Positions 29,003 through 37,895 of a stretch of 64,000 nucleotides of DNA are shown piece after piece. Both the position numbers and the translations under genes were made by a program. The stretch's first letter is position 1. Each line of letters begins with the position of its first letter. The stretch is from JANMES01 sp038229715. Lineage in GTDB: Bacteria; Planctomycetota; Phycisphaerae; Tepidisphaerales; Tepidisphaeraceae. Below the pieces are notes generated by a model. It was not told where the DNA came from, did no database searches, and was given only the letters and a program-made list of their open reading frames with translations. The stretch covers positions 28,126 through 92,125 of the forward strand of contig JBBROD010000002.1 in the NCBI GenBank assembly GCA_038229715.1, in the 5' to 3' direction.

Positions 29003-29815
29003 ATGCCCGTAAAAAAGATCGACGGCGAGGATAGTTGGCGGATTTTTCGGATCATGGCGGAGTTTGTGGAAGGGTTTGAGGTGATGGCCAAGGTCGGGCC
29101 GGCGGTGTCGATTTTTGGGAGCGCGCGGACCAAGCCGGATAACAAGTATTACAAGGACGCCGTCGAAACCGCCCGGCTGCTGGCCAAGGCGAAGTTCGCC
29201 GTTATCACCGGCGGCGGGCCGGGGATTATGGAGGCGGGCAACAAGGGCGCGAAAGAGGCCGGCGGCGAAAGCGTGGGGCTCAACATCTCGCTGCCGCAAG
29301 AGCAGGACTCGAACAAGTATCAAACCATCTCGCTCGACTTTCACTATTTCTACGCCCGCAAGGTGATGTTCGTGAAGTACGCCGACGCATTCGTCTGCTT
29401 CCCCGGCGGGTTCGGCACGCTGGATGAATTTTTTGAAACCCTCACGCTGATCCAGACGACCAAGATCGGCACGTTCCCGATCATTCTGTACGGCTCGGCG
29501 TTCTGGACCGGGCTGCTCGACTGGATGAAGAAGCAGTTATCCCCGCACTTTATTGACGGTGAAGATGTTGATATTTTCCGAATCGTCGACTCGCCGAGGG
29601 AAGTGCTGAAGCTTGTGAAGCAGGGCGTGAAGAAGCCGTGGTGGCAGCCGGCGGTGTCGAAGGAAGTCGACAAAGCGAAGCGGACGGGGCCGAAGTCGGA
29701 CACGCCGCTGTCGGGCTACAAGTCCGACGACACCGGCGAAGGCACCCGCTACGGCAAGCGGCCGCGGATCAGCAATAAAGAGCACATCACGTGGAGCAAG
29801 AAATCGCCGCAGTGA
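29003..29815 (+). CDS. LOG family / TIGR00730 Rossmann-fold nucleosidase-like protein
   Basis: 270 residues. Lysine-decarboxylase-like (LOG) fold: VSIFGSARTK near 35, AVITGGGPGIMEAGNKGA near 66 and the catalytic block PGGFGTLDE at 134-142. LOG proteins cleave the N-glycosidic bond of nucleotide monophosphates, and bacterial relatives handle purine and pyrimidine nucleotide salvage. The C-terminal 55 residues are charged and probably unstructured, an extension beyond the core. A good ribosome-binding site (AGGAAGGG) lies upstream. Confidence 0.9.
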   Translation: MPVKKIDGEDSWRIFRIMAEFVEGFEVMAKVGPAVSIFGSARTKPDNKYYKDAVETARLLAKAKFAVITGGGPGIMEAGNKGAKEAGGESVGLNISLPQEQDSNKYQTISLDFHYFYARKVMFVKYADAFVCFPGGFGTLDEFFETLTLIQTTKIGTFPIILYGSAFWTGLLDWMKKQLSPHFIDGEDVDIFRIVDSPREVLKLVKQGVKKPWWQPAVSKEVDKAKRTGPKSDTPLSGYKSDDTGEGTRYGKRPRISNKEHITWSKKSPQ

Positions 29816-29819
29816 TTTT

Positions 29820-30007
29820 GTCGCATGGGCAACCTGGCCATGTGTCGCGGTACGCTGCGACAGATCGGGCGTACTCGATCGATACAGCTAGAGCGGAGCG
29901 ATCTTCTGATTCTTAGGGGGGTCCGTGTCGCCGAGGCGATGGCTTTATGAGCCGCGTACGGCTCATCCGCGTGGGTACACGCTGCATGGGCAGGTTGCCC
30001 ATGCGAC
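29820..30007 (+). mobile_element. ~188-bp palindromic element, 'GTCGCATGGGCAA' ends, copy 1
   Basis: Terminal inverted repeats GTCGCATGGGCAACCTGGCCATG and TTGCCCATGCGAC. Internal words AGAGCGGAGCGATCTTC, GTCGCC-AGGCGAT and CCGCGTACGGC recur, in opposite orientation, in the copy at 37704-37888. It abuts the stop of the following minus-strand gene. Confidence 0.78.
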
Positions 30008-30008
30008 G

Positions 30009-30524
30009 TTACATCATCCCCAGTTTGGCGCGATTCACGGCGGCGACGATTTGGTCGTGCGTTTCGATGGGGTGATGCACCATCAGCCAGAGGCCGTCGG
30101 GCATTTCGTCGTGGTCGGGGATGATCTGGATCGTGCCGAGGCGCAACACACGCTCGCTGTTGGAATATAGGATTCTTGTGCGGGCGACTTTCCGCAGCGG
30201 GCAATCGAACACGTCGATCGTGAACACGCCGGTGAGGACCAGAATCCGCCGATCCGTCAGCACGTAGACGCGGCCCATCCACTGCAGGATCGCCCACATG
30301 ACCCGGCCGGAGATGAGGAAGATTCCCGCGTCCAAATACACGATATTTTTCCCCGGCATGCGGTCGTCAAGCAGCGTGGCACCGATCATCAGGATCAGTA
30401 CAAACGCCAGAAACCTCAGCCCCGACAGCAGGATGTACCACAGCGACGGCTTGGCGATCAGCAGCACGATCTCGCCTTCCTGCAGAATGTGCGAGGTGAG
30501 CAGCGTCGCCAGCGACGTCGTCAT
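30009..30524 (-). CDS. bPH2 (bacterial PH-like, PF03703-type) membrane protein
   Basis: 171 residues from MTTSLATLLTSHILQ; the frame upstream reads through repeat words. Two membrane helices (LLSGLRFLAFVLILMIGATLL and a second around LDAGIFLISGRVMWAIL) are followed by the bacterial PH-like strand block MGRVYVLTDRRILVLTGVFTIDVFDCPL, then RTRILYSN and a GTIQI segment. The domain is widespread in membrane proteins of unknown role. The stop is 1 bp from the neighbouring mobile element. Confidence 0.8.
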   Translation of the reverse strand: MTTSLATLLTSHILQEGEIVLLIAKPSLWYILLSGLRFLAFVLILMIGATLLDDRMPGKNIVYLDAGIFLISGRVMWAILQWMGRVYVLTDRRILVLTGVFTIDVFDCPLRKVARTRILYSNSERVLRLGTIQIIPDHDEMPDGLWLMVHHPIETHDQIVAAVNRAKLGMM

Positions 30525-30574
30525 CGCCGGCGGGGCGGCGGCGGTTGCGCCGCCTTCAGCGGGGTGAACGGTGA

Positions 30575-30658
30575 TCGCTGAACGCTGAACGAGGAACGGA
30601 AAGCAACGACGAATCGCTGCTTCTTTCTGTTTCATCGTTCCGCGTTCATCGTTCATCA
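30575..30658. repeat. Inverted repeat, 'CGCTGAACGCTGAACG' family
   Basis: GATCGCTGAACGCTGAACGAG words at the left, CGCGTTCATCGTTCATC at the right. Lies upstream of the bPH2 gene and just after hpt. Confidence 0.7.
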
Positions 30659-30664
30659 TTTTCC

Positions 30665-31228
30665 CTATTTGTGTTTCTCGATCGCTTCAGGCGTCAGCAC
30701 GCAGATGTCGGGCAGGTTGCGGTAGTAATCGTTGTAATCCAGGCCGTAGCCGACGACGAATTCGTCGGGGATTTCAAACCCCACGTAGTCGGCCTTGATG
30801 TCTTTGGCGATGGGGCGATCCTTCCGCAGCAGCACGGCCGTCTTCACGCTGGCCGCGCCGAGTTGCTTGAGGATCGGGACGACGAGTTTGATCGTCCCGC
30901 CGGAATCGAGGATGTCGTCGAGCAGCAGCACATGCCTGCCGGTGATGTCGCCGATCTGCTGCCCGAGCAGTTGCGAGCCCTGCGTGCGCAGCGCCGATCC
31001 CGGGTAACTGCTGACCGTGAGCAGGCCGATCTTCATCAGGATCGGGATGTGGCGGATTAAATCGCCGCAGAAGATCATCCCGCCGGTGAGGATGGGGATG
31101 ATGGTGACTTCGCTGAGCGAAGGACTGCCGGGCACGGAGTGGTCGGCGGTGATCTGCCTTGCCATCTCGGCCACTCGGGCGGCGATGGTTTCCTTGTGAA
31201 TCAGCACGCGGGCGATGTCTTGATTCAT
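30665..31228 (-). CDS. hpt: Hypoxanthine phosphoribosyltransferase
   Basis: 187 residues. A purine salvage enzyme that joins hypoxanthine or guanine to PRPP. Conserved blocks: IIPILTGGMIFCGDLIRH (first loop), SSYPGSALRTQGS (flexible loop), the PRPP-binding HVLLLDDILDSGGT near 105-118 and the base-binding ADYVGFEIPDEFVVGYGLDYNDYYRNLP near the C-terminus. All residues expected for activity are present. Start at the ATG 31226-31228; the frame can begin at a TTG 9 bp earlier. Confidence 0.94.
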   Translation of the reverse strand: MNQDIARVLIHKETIAARVAEMARQITADHSVPGSPSLSEVTIIPILTGGMIFCGDLIRHIPILMKIGLLTVSSYPGSALRTQGSQLLGQQIGDITGRHVLLLDDILDSGGTIKLVVPILKQLGAASVKTAVLLRKDRPIAKDIKADYVGFEIPDEFVVGYGLDYNDYYRNLPDICVLTPEAIEKHK

Positions 31229-31264
31229 AGGAGGCAAGTGTAGCAGGCGATTGATCCGAATTGA

Positions 31265-31463
31265 ACCCTCGCCGGTTTCGCCGGGAGAGGGCAGGGTGAA
31301 GGTTCTTTGTCATCGGAAGAATCGTCCACGAATAACACGAATCTACACGAATGCGGATTTCTTATTCGTGAGGATTCGTGTTATTCGTGGACCATCCTGC
31401 CCCGTGAGTCAGAACACTCACCCCTGCCTTCTACCGGCGTACCGCGAGAAGGGGCCGGAGGCG
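31265..31463. repeat. Composite of nested inverted repeats upstream of the flippase-like gene
   Basis: CCCTCGCCGG-TTT-CGCCGGGAGAGGG hairpin at 31265-31290. Then a near-perfect inverted repeat GTCCACGAATAACACGAATC... / ...GATTCGTGTTATTCGTGGAC at 31324-31392. Then CACCCCTGCC...CGAGAAGGGG words that pair with the first hairpin's flanks. No gene in 31229-31546. Confidence 0.82.
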
Positions 31464-31546
31464 TTATAAACTCTAACGCCGGCTTGACTCGCAACCTTGA
31501 TGACCATCGCTACAATCCCAAGCCCCGAGAACGTCGGCGGGACTTG

Positions 31547-33253
31547 ATGAGCAGTAATTCTCCCAATTCGCCTAAACGGCCGTTACAGCACGAAGCGCCG
31601 CGTCGCGTGGCGTGGTCGTTTTTTGATTATTTCTGGTTTGTCCTCAAGAACGTTCTGGGGTGGATCTTCATCCTCGGCTCGCCGGGCATTGGCATTGTGC
31701 TGCCCGGGCCGGGCGGGTTGCCGATGTTTCTGATCGGCTTTGCGCTGGTCACCTTTCCGGGTAAGCGGAAAATCACATCCCATGTCATGCGCGGCCGGCC
31801 GATGCAGATCGATCCGCAAGTCTTTACGCTCGTCGCCACAGTCGCCTCGATCGCAGTGACCGCGCTGATCATTTGGCTGATGGTCGGTTATTACGAAGAC
31901 ATCCTTAAGAAAATGCACGTCAGCTTCCTCGGCGTGTTCGGCATTTGCGCGCTGGCGGCGGCCATTACCTGGTTGATCATGCGGCTGGTTGTCAGCACGG
32001 TGAACTGGGTGCTCAGGCGCATGCCGCGAGTGCGCAAGTTTATCCGCCCGTGGCTGCGGAAGTACGGCATTAACCTGTTGCCGCCGCGAAGGCAGCGCAA
32101 CAAGCTGTCAGGGAAGTATGTGGAGAGCGACGCGAACGAGATCCTTACGTTCAGCGACAACTACCGCATCCGGCTCAAGGCAAGCTGGTCGTTCCTCAAG
32201 CCGTGGTTGAAGCGCGTGTTCAGCGTGACGATCACCGTTGCCATTGCGATCTGGATGATCCGGCCGGTCAAGCAGCACTGGACCGAAGTGCGCGAGCAAA
32301 TCCTCAATACAAACCCGTGGGTGTTTGCGATGTCGGCGCTGATGTTCGCATTTTTCCTCGTCGTCTTCCGCGCCTTGGTCTGGCGGCGGATTCTTGCCGG
32401 GCTCGGCCACAACTTGCCGGTAGCGCCGGTGGTGCGCGTATGGTCGATGTCGGAACTGGCCCGCTATGTGCCGGGCTCGGTGATGCAGTTTGTGGGGCGC
32501 GTTTTCCTGATCAAGCCGTACGGCGTGAGCGGGAGCGTCTGCTCGACCAGCCAGATTCTGGAACTCACCATTTTCCTGCTGTCGAACATCATTATCGCGC
32601 TCACGAGCGTGTTCTATCTCGGCTATCGCAATATGCACGGCCTGGCGCGATTCTGGCTGCTGTTGGTGGCCGCCCTCGTGCCGCTGCTGCTGTTGATTCT
32701 GCACCCCAAGGTGTTTTATCCAATCATTAACCGCGTGCTGGCGAAGCTGAAAAAGCCGTCGATCGCAGTCAAAATCCGCAAGCGCAGCCTGACAGCACTG
32801 GCCGGGTGGACGATCCTAGGGCTGTTATGGCAAAGCCTCGCGGTGTGGCTGATTACCCGCAACGTACTGCATCTGCCGATCGAAAAGTGGTGGCAGTTGG
32901 CGGGGGCGTATTCGTTGGCGTGGTGCGCGGGGTTTCTGGCCTTTTGGGCGCCCGGCGGGGTGGGCGTGCGAGAGTTCGTCTTTGCGACCGCGATGCAGTT
33001 CGCGCTTCCGCCGGCGGTCCGCGAAAAGCTGCCTGCCTCACCGGAAGCGGTCAGCGGCATTTTGATTGTGCTCGCGGTTCTGCTGCGGCTTTGGACGATC
33101 GCCGGTGAGCTTATTGTCGCTGCCGTCTTTTACTCATGGGACTTTCGTGGTGCCAAAGGCGATCCCAACGCCCCCGGCCGCGTGCTTACGACGGACGCGT
33201 TTCGCCACGCCGGGGCGGCGCGAAGCGTTGCCCCGGATTCTTCGATCGCCTAA
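31547..33253 (+). CDS. PGPGW - lysylphosphatidylglycerol-synthase-TM (flippase-like) fusion protein
   Basis: 568 residues starting MSSNSPNSPKRPL. The N-terminal part (residues about 25-90) has a membrane hairpin with the PGPGG turn (GIVLPGPGGLPMFLIGFALVTFPGKRK), matching PGPGW-type small membrane proteins. Three more helices follow to about 190, then a basic soluble region, then from about 230 the MprF/AglD-like membrane domain with about seven helices, including RYVPGSVMQFVGRVFL and the late APGGVGVREFVFA block typical of the family. Such domains are thought to flip or carry lipids. No aminoacyltransferase domain is attached. Substrate unknown. Confidence 0.8.
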   Translation: MSSNSPNSPKRPLQHEAPRRVAWSFFDYFWFVLKNVLGWIFILGSPGIGIVLPGPGGLPMFLIGFALVTFPGKRKITSHVMRGRPMQIDPQVFTLVATVASIAVTALIIWLMVGYYEDILKKMHVSFLGVFGICALAAAITWLIMRLVVSTVNWVLRRMPRVRKFIRPWLRKYGINLLPPRRQRNKLSGKYVESDANEILTFSDNYRIRLKASWSFLKPWLKRVFSVTITVAIAIWMIRPVKQHWTEVREQILNTNPWVFAMSALMFAFFLVVFRALVWRRILAGLGHNLPVAPVVRVWSMSELARYVPGSVMQFVGRVFLIKPYGVSGSVCSTSQILELTIFLLSNIIIALTSVFYLGYRNMHGLARFWLLLVAALVPLLLLILHPKVFYPIINRVLAKLKKPSIAVKIRKRSLTALAGWTILGLLWQSLAVWLITRNVLHLPIEKWWQLAGAYSLAWCAGFLAFWAPGGVGVREFVFATAMQFALPPAVREKLPASPEAVSGILIVLAVLLRLWTIAGELIVAAVFYSWDFRGAKGDPNAPGRVLTTDAFRHAGAARSVAPDSSIA

Positions 33254-33259
33254 CTGTTC

Positions 33260-33568
33260 CTAAGCGTTCAGTGGCTGCGTCGCGGGGGACGGTTGCGTGG
33301 GAATCGGCTGCGCGGGGATCGACGGTTCGGTCGACGGCTTCGGCCGCGGCTTGCCGTGGCGGTAGGGATAGACCGTCGTCGCGTACAGTATGATCAGAAA
33401 CGTCACCCAGATCGTCAGAACAATCGCGGTAATCACCAGCAGCTTTTTCTTCGGTTCCAAGGGGGGAAGGAACAGGAATTCCCGTTCGTCGCCGGTTTTA
33501 ACCGGGTCGACGACTTCTACCGGCTTGAACCGCTTCTTGGGTTTGATCCGCTTGATACGCCTAATCAT
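33260..33568 (-). CDS. Single-pass membrane protein with proline-rich tail, unknown function
   Basis: 102 residues. A very basic N-terminus (MIRRIKRIKPKKRFKP), an acidic patch, one membrane helix (KLLVITAIVLTIWVTFLIILYATTV) and a Pro/Thr/Gln-rich outer tail. Predicted topology: N-terminus in the cytoplasm, tail in the periplasm. Its ATG overlaps the stop of the upstream gene (ATGA at 33565-33568), so it is translationally coupled to the Minf_1886 protein. No known family. Confidence 0.65.
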   Translation of the reverse strand: MIRRIKRIKPKKRFKPVEVVDPVKTGDEREFLFLPPLEPKKKLLVITAIVLTIWVTFLIILYATTVYPYRHGKPRPKPSTEPSIPAQPIPTQPSPATQPLNA

Positions 33569-33975
33569 GATGCTTTGATCTCGATCCGGTAATCCGCCTC
33601 GAACGCATGCTTGAAATCGAAGACGTTGCGGAAATCCTCGATGTTGTCTTCGTCGGTCTTCTGCATAAGGTCATTCTCAACCATCGCGAAGACGATCCGG
33701 CCGAAATCGAACGTGCAGGTGAGGTTCCAGCGGGCCAGCACCGTGCGGGCGAGCAATCCCCACTGGCTGCGGGCGTAGTCGCGGAGGCCTTCACACAGTT
33801 GTTGACCGCTGACATGGCGGCTGACGCCTTCTTCCGACTTCACACCATGCGCGTTATTGACGGTGTAATTCAAGCCCGATTGGACGAAGTGGTACGCCTC
33901 CGCCGGGTAAGTGCCGACTTCGTCGATCACCTCCTGCAGGGTTTTTTCGTACTTGGCTTGTTCATCGGAAGGCAT
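33565..33975 (-). CDS. Minf_1886 family protein
   Basis: 136 residues starting MPSDEQAKYEKTLQEV. Family pattern: a helical start, GTYPAEAYHFVQSGLNYTV near 20-38, SGQQLCEGLRDYARSQWGLLARTVLARWN near 55-85, then FGRIVFAMVENDLMQKTDEDNIEDFRNVFDF. The family is found in planctomycetes and verrucomicrobia with no assigned biochemical role. The second gene of this two-gene unit overlaps it by 4 bp. The frame is open to 34041, but the internal ATG matches the family N-terminus. Confidence 0.85.
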   Translation of the reverse strand: MPSDEQAKYEKTLQEVIDEVGTYPAEAYHFVQSGLNYTVNNAHGVKSEEGVSRHVSGQQLCEGLRDYARSQWGLLARTVLARWNLTCTFDFGRIVFAMVENDLMQKTDEDNIEDFRNVFDFKHAFEADYRIEIKAS

Positions 33976-34136
33976 ACCGCCAATGTAACTCACCACAGGC
34001 CTTCTCGCCAACATGAAACAGGGTGCGTAGGGGGCAGGCAATTGTTTGATGATGTTGTGTTTGCAGTTATTTCCTATATCCGTCGCGGCCCCTATAATCC
34101 GCCGACCGAAGTTTTACACCACAGGATGGATCGTCA

Positions 34137-35867
34137 ATGAACCGAAGCAAACTGGCTATGGCAGCGGCAGCCGTATTGGGGGCGATGGGCGTGGCAGGGT
34201 GCAGCGATGTCAACGACCCGCCGTCGTTCGATCCGCGCTCGCTGCAGGTCAGCCAACGCGACGCCTCCACGCAGTTGACCAAGATCAACGAGACCAAGAC
34301 CATGGCCCCGCTTCCGACGACCCTGCCGGTCGCCGAGCGGCGACGTTCGACGACGGCTCCGGTTCTCCCGCCGAGCTTTGACTCCGGCGCGCCGGTCACC
34401 AAGCTCTCGCTCCGTGAAATCGTGCAGCGTGCAGTGGCCAACAACCTCGACGTAAAAGTCGCCGGTTACGATCCGGCCATTGAAGGCACCCGCACCGTTG
34501 AGCAGGAAGCCAGGTTCGATCCCGTGTTCTTCACCAACCTCAACTACGAGCGACGCGACAACCTGACGGCTGGCACTTTTATCAGCAACCCGGGCACTAA
34601 CCTCACGAGCGTCAGCTTTGATGATACGGCTGACATTTATACCGGCGAAACGGGTATCCGGCAGAACCTGGAGAGCGGCGGGCAGGCCCGGCTGAGGTAT
34701 ACAACCGCCTACACCGATCTCAATCCGCGGCGCAATACGTTGAACCCGTACTGGGAAAACAACCTGGGACTGGAAATCACCCAGCCGTTACTGCGTAACC
34801 TCGGGCGGGATGTAAATCGCGCGAACATCACTATCTCGAAGAACAACCAGCGCATCAGCGTGCTCGAATTCCGCAAGTCGCTGGAAGAGCAGATCGCCAA
34901 CCTCGAGACGGCGTATTGGAGCCTTGTACAGGCCGTGCAGGAAGTTCGCATTCAGGAGGAGTTGCTGTCGCGCACGACGCGTACGGTGGAAATCCTCAAC
35001 GCGCGAATCAATCAGGACGTGACGATCGTGCAGGTATCGCAGGCGCGGGCGTCTGAAGAATCTCGCCGGGCCGCGCTGGTGCGGGCCAAGGCGCGGGTCG
35101 GCGATCTGTCGGACCAACTCAAGCGGCTGATGAACGACCCGGACATGCCCGTCTCGTCGGCCACGCTGCTTTTGCCGGCGACGGAGCCGACGATCGATCC
35201 GATCCGGTTCAAGCTCGACGACCAGATCAGCACCGGCCTTGAGAACCGCTACGAACTCGGCCAGCAGATGCTCCGCATCGACTCGGCCGGCGTGGCTGCG
35301 AAAGTCGCCAAGAACGGCCTGCTTCCGCAACTCAATCTCGTCGGGGCAGCCGGGTTTCAGGGACTGGAAAGTTCCTTTGGCGAAGCCGAAGACAGGCAGC
35401 TCGACTTCAATCACTTCAACTGGAGCGTCGGCCTGCAGTTGGAGATTCCGATCGGTAACCGCGAAGCGCGGGCCGTCTGGCAGCGAAGCCTGCTGCAGCG
35501 GGCGCAGGCGATTTACCAGTACCGATCGCTGATTGAACAAGTCGCGCTCGACGTCAAAACCGCCGCGAGGGAAGTGGAAACGACTTGGGCCGAAATCGTC
35601 ACCACCCGCGCCGCCCGGTTCGCCGCCGACCAATCGCTCAACGCGATTCAGCAGCGCGAAGAGGCCAAGGAGCCGCTCACGCCCACTTTCGTCCAGTTGA
35701 AACTCGACACCCAGGAACGCGCCGCCACAGCCAGAATCGCCGAAGTCCAGGCCATCTCCAATTACAACAACGCGCTGGCCAGACTTGAGCGCGCCAAGGG
35801 CACGCTGCTTCGCTACAGCAACGTGGTGATGGAAGAAGACAAGCTTCCGATCGGGACGGTAAGATAA
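34137..35867 (+). CDS. TolC-family outer membrane efflux lipoprotein
   Basis: 576 residues. A signal peptide with a lipobox (MNRSKLAMAAAAVLGAMGVAGC, cleavage before Cys22) predicts an outer membrane lipoprotein. After a Thr/Pro-rich linker to about residue 85, two OEP halves follow, each with long helices (QRAVANNLDVKVAGYDPAIEG; QIANLETAYWSLVQAVQEVR; later VALDVKTAAREVETTWAEI and TTRAARFAADQSLNAIQQRE) and beta segments (RYTTAYTDLNP, WENNLGLEITQPLL). It would be the outer membrane channel of a tripartite export system; the inner membrane pump and adaptor are not adjacent. Confidence 0.92.
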   Translation: MNRSKLAMAAAAVLGAMGVAGCSDVNDPPSFDPRSLQVSQRDASTQLTKINETKTMAPLPTTLPVAERRRSTTAPVLPPSFDSGAPVTKLSLREIVQRAVANNLDVKVAGYDPAIEGTRTVEQEARFDPVFFTNLNYERRDNLTAGTFISNPGTNLTSVSFDDTADIYTGETGIRQNLESGGQARLRYTTAYTDLNPRRNTLNPYWENNLGLEITQPLLRNLGRDVNRANITISKNNQRISVLEFRKSLEEQIANLETAYWSLVQAVQEVRIQEELLSRTTRTVEILNARINQDVTIVQVSQARASEESRRAALVRAKARVGDLSDQLKRLMNDPDMPVSSATLLLPATEPTIDPIRFKLDDQISTGLENRYELGQQMLRIDSAGVAAKVAKNGLLPQLNLVGAAGFQGLESSFGEAEDRQLDFNHFNWSVGLQLEIPIGNREARAVWQRSLLQRAQAIYQYRSLIEQVALDVKTAAREVETTWAEIVTTRAARFAADQSLNAIQQREEAKEPLTPTFVQLKLDTQERAATARIAEVQAISNYNNALARLERAKGTLLRYSNVVMEEDKLPIGTVR

Positions 35868-35872
35868 TGCAG

Positions 35873-35951
35873 AAGGGGCAAGTATTCAGGGGCAAGGGGC
35901 GAGAAAATCCAAAGTATTCGCTTGCCCCTTGCCCCTGAATACTTGCCCCTT
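35873..35951. repeat. Inverted repeat, 'GGGGCAAGTATTCAGGGGC' family, copy 2
   Basis: AAGGGGCAAGTATTCAGGGG and its complement, near perfect arms of about 28 bp. Homologous to 19066-19140. Confidence 0.92.
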
Positions 35952-35968
35952 TCACCAATAGGTGAACC

Positions 35969-37699
35969 TTGCTCACCCTCCTCGTCCTACAAGGCCCTGA
36001 TAAGGGGCGTCGATTCGAGCTGCCCGACTCGCAGACGCTGGTTGGACGCGAAAGTCGCGCGCTGCCGCTTACCGATAACACCGTCAGCCGGCGTCACTGC
36101 GAACTGATTCCCTCCGAAACTGGCGACTGGGTGCTGAAAGATCTCGGGTCCTCCAACGGCACGCACGTCAACGGCACGCGGGTGGATTACAGATACAATC
36201 TCAAGGTCGGCGACCAAATCCGCGTCGGCCGGACGCTGATGACGTTCGGCACGCAGCGCGGCGTGAACCGCATCAGCGGCGACAACGTCACCCTCAGCGA
36301 TGAAGCCAGCGGTATGGATAGCGCCATCATGCACACCATGCCCGGCAATGATGACAGCATGGTGCTGGCTGTCCCCGAGCCGGCGGCGGCGGCGATGAGT
36401 AACCTCAAGCTGCTCTACCAACTAAACTCCACGCTCGGCAGCAGCTTTACGATCGATCAGGTGCTTGAAGTGGTGATGGACTTGGTCTTCGAGCACGTCA
36501 AGGCCGACCGTGGCATTATCCTGATGCGCGCCGGCGACACCGATCAGCTGGAAACCAAGGTGGTCCGCTCGCGCGACGAGGAGTCGGTTAAAAAATCCGA
36601 CGCCGCCAAATCCAAGCCCGCCGAGAAGGAGGACAAGGAAGAAAAGCCCGACTTTAAAATCCACGCCAGCCGCACGATCATCAACCATGTCATCAAAAAC
36701 GCGGAGGGCGTGCTCTCCAGCAACGCGATGACCGACAAGCGGTTTAGTGCCGGCAAGAGCGTGCACAACATGGGCATCCGCTCGGCGCTGTGCGTGCCGA
36801 TCAAAGCCCGCAAGATGGGGAAGAACGAAGAAGACGTTTTGGGCGTTATTTACATCGATAGCTCTGTCGCCAACTACACGTATTCTCCTGACCAGCTGCG
36901 CCTACTCACCGCGATGGGCCTGCAGGCAGGCATGGCGATCCAAAACGCGCGACTTTACCAGACCGGCCTTGAGGCCGAACGCATGGCCGCCATCGGGGAA
37001 ACCACCGCAGCGCTCTCGCATTCGATCAAGAATATCCTCCAAGCCCTGCGCGGCGGGGCCGACGTGGTGGAGATGGGGCTCCGCTCGACCAACATTTTGC
37101 AGGCGGGCAAAGGGTGGCGGATCGTCGATCGCAACCTCGAGCGCATCTACAGCCTGACGATGAACCTGCTCGCCTACAGCAAACCGCGCGAGCCGCTTCT
37201 TGAGTCGATCAACCCGCGGGTGTTGATCCAGGAATGCGTCGAGCTGATCGCCGCCCAGGCCGCCGAGAAGGGCGCGATGGTGGTGGCCGACGTGGATAGA
37301 GATGTTCCGCCGGTTCCGCTCGACGGCGATGGAATTCACCAGGTCATCATGAACCTGCTGAGCAACGCGCTCGATGCGCTGCCCGAAGAAGCCGGCCTGA
37401 TCCGCGTGGTTTGCAAGTACGACGACAAGAACCGCGAAACCGTGCTGGAAGTGATCGACAACGGCGAGGGCATCCCGCCGAGCATGATGATGCACATGTT
37501 CGAGTTATTCCACAGCACCAAGGGCAACCGCGGTACGGGGCTGGGGCTGGCGGTATCAAAGAAAATCGTCGAAGAACACGACGGCACGATCAGCGTAAAG
37601 AGCCCGCCCGGCGAAGGCACGACGTTCACCGTCCGCATCCCCGTCTACGCCGGCAACCTCGGCGATCCGTCGAGTACCCACGGGCCGCGTGCGAGATAG
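35969..37699 (+). CDS. FHA-GAF-histidine kinase
   Basis: 576 residues. TTG start with AGGTGA upstream (MLTLLVLQGPDKGRRF). Domains: FHA about 22-95 (LVGRESRALPLTDNTVSRRH, with SSNGTHVNG), GAF about 150-330 (DLVFEHVKADRGIIL, ALCVPIKARK, DVLGVIYIDSS), and a histidine kinase core with H box ALSHSIKN (phosphoacceptor His351), N box MNLLSNALDALP, G1 DNGEGIPP and G2 GTGLGLAVSKK. No membrane segment, so a cytoplasmic sensor that could read phosphothreonine proteins and a small ligand. No response regulator is adjacent, so the output partner is unknown. Confidence 0.92.
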   Translation: MLTLLVLQGPDKGRRFELPDSQTLVGRESRALPLTDNTVSRRHCELIPSETGDWVLKDLGSSNGTHVNGTRVDYRYNLKVGDQIRVGRTLMTFGTQRGVNRISGDNVTLSDEASGMDSAIMHTMPGNDDSMVLAVPEPAAAAMSNLKLLYQLNSTLGSSFTIDQVLEVVMDLVFEHVKADRGIILMRAGDTDQLETKVVRSRDEESVKKSDAAKSKPAEKEDKEEKPDFKIHASRTIINHVIKNAEGVLSSNAMTDKRFSAGKSVHNMGIRSALCVPIKARKMGKNEEDVLGVIYIDSSVANYTYSPDQLRLLTAMGLQAGMAIQNARLYQTGLEAERMAAIGETTAALSHSIKNILQALRGGADVVEMGLRSTNILQAGKGWRIVDRNLERIYSLTMNLLAYSKPREPLLESINPRVLIQECVELIAAQAAEKGAMVVADVDRDVPPVPLDGDGIHQVIMNLLSNALDALPEEAGLIRVVCKYDDKNRETVLEVIDNGEGIPPSMMMHMFELFHSTKGNRGTGLGLAVSKKIVEEHDGTISVKSPPGEGTTFTVRIPVYAGNLGDPSSTHGPRAR

Positions 37700-37703
37700 A
37701 GTT

Positions 37704-37888
37704 GTCGCATGGGCAACTTGCCCATGCTGCGAGTACTCACGCCAATAAGCGGTAAGCCGCTTATGAAGCAATCGCCAAGGCGACATTTGATATTGAACGT
37801 TTGAAGATCGCTCCGCTCTTGCCTCATCCGCCGCGTACGGCCGATTCATCGAGGGTACGCGATGGCATGGGCAATTTGCCCATGCGAC
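37704..37888 (-). mobile_element. ~185-bp palindromic element, 'GTCGCATGGGCAA' ends, copy 2
   Basis: Ends GTCGCATGGGCAACTTGCCCATG and GGCAATTTGCCCATGCGAC. Interior matches copy 1 (29820-30007) in reverse orientation, including GATCGCTCCGCTCT and CCGCGTACGGC. Between two convergent genes. Confidence 0.78.
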
Positions 37889-37895
37889 ATACTTG

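Noticed and set aside
34137..35867. RND efflux operon
   Set aside because: Only the TolC-like component is present; neither a membrane fusion protein nor an RND or ABC pump is adjacent.
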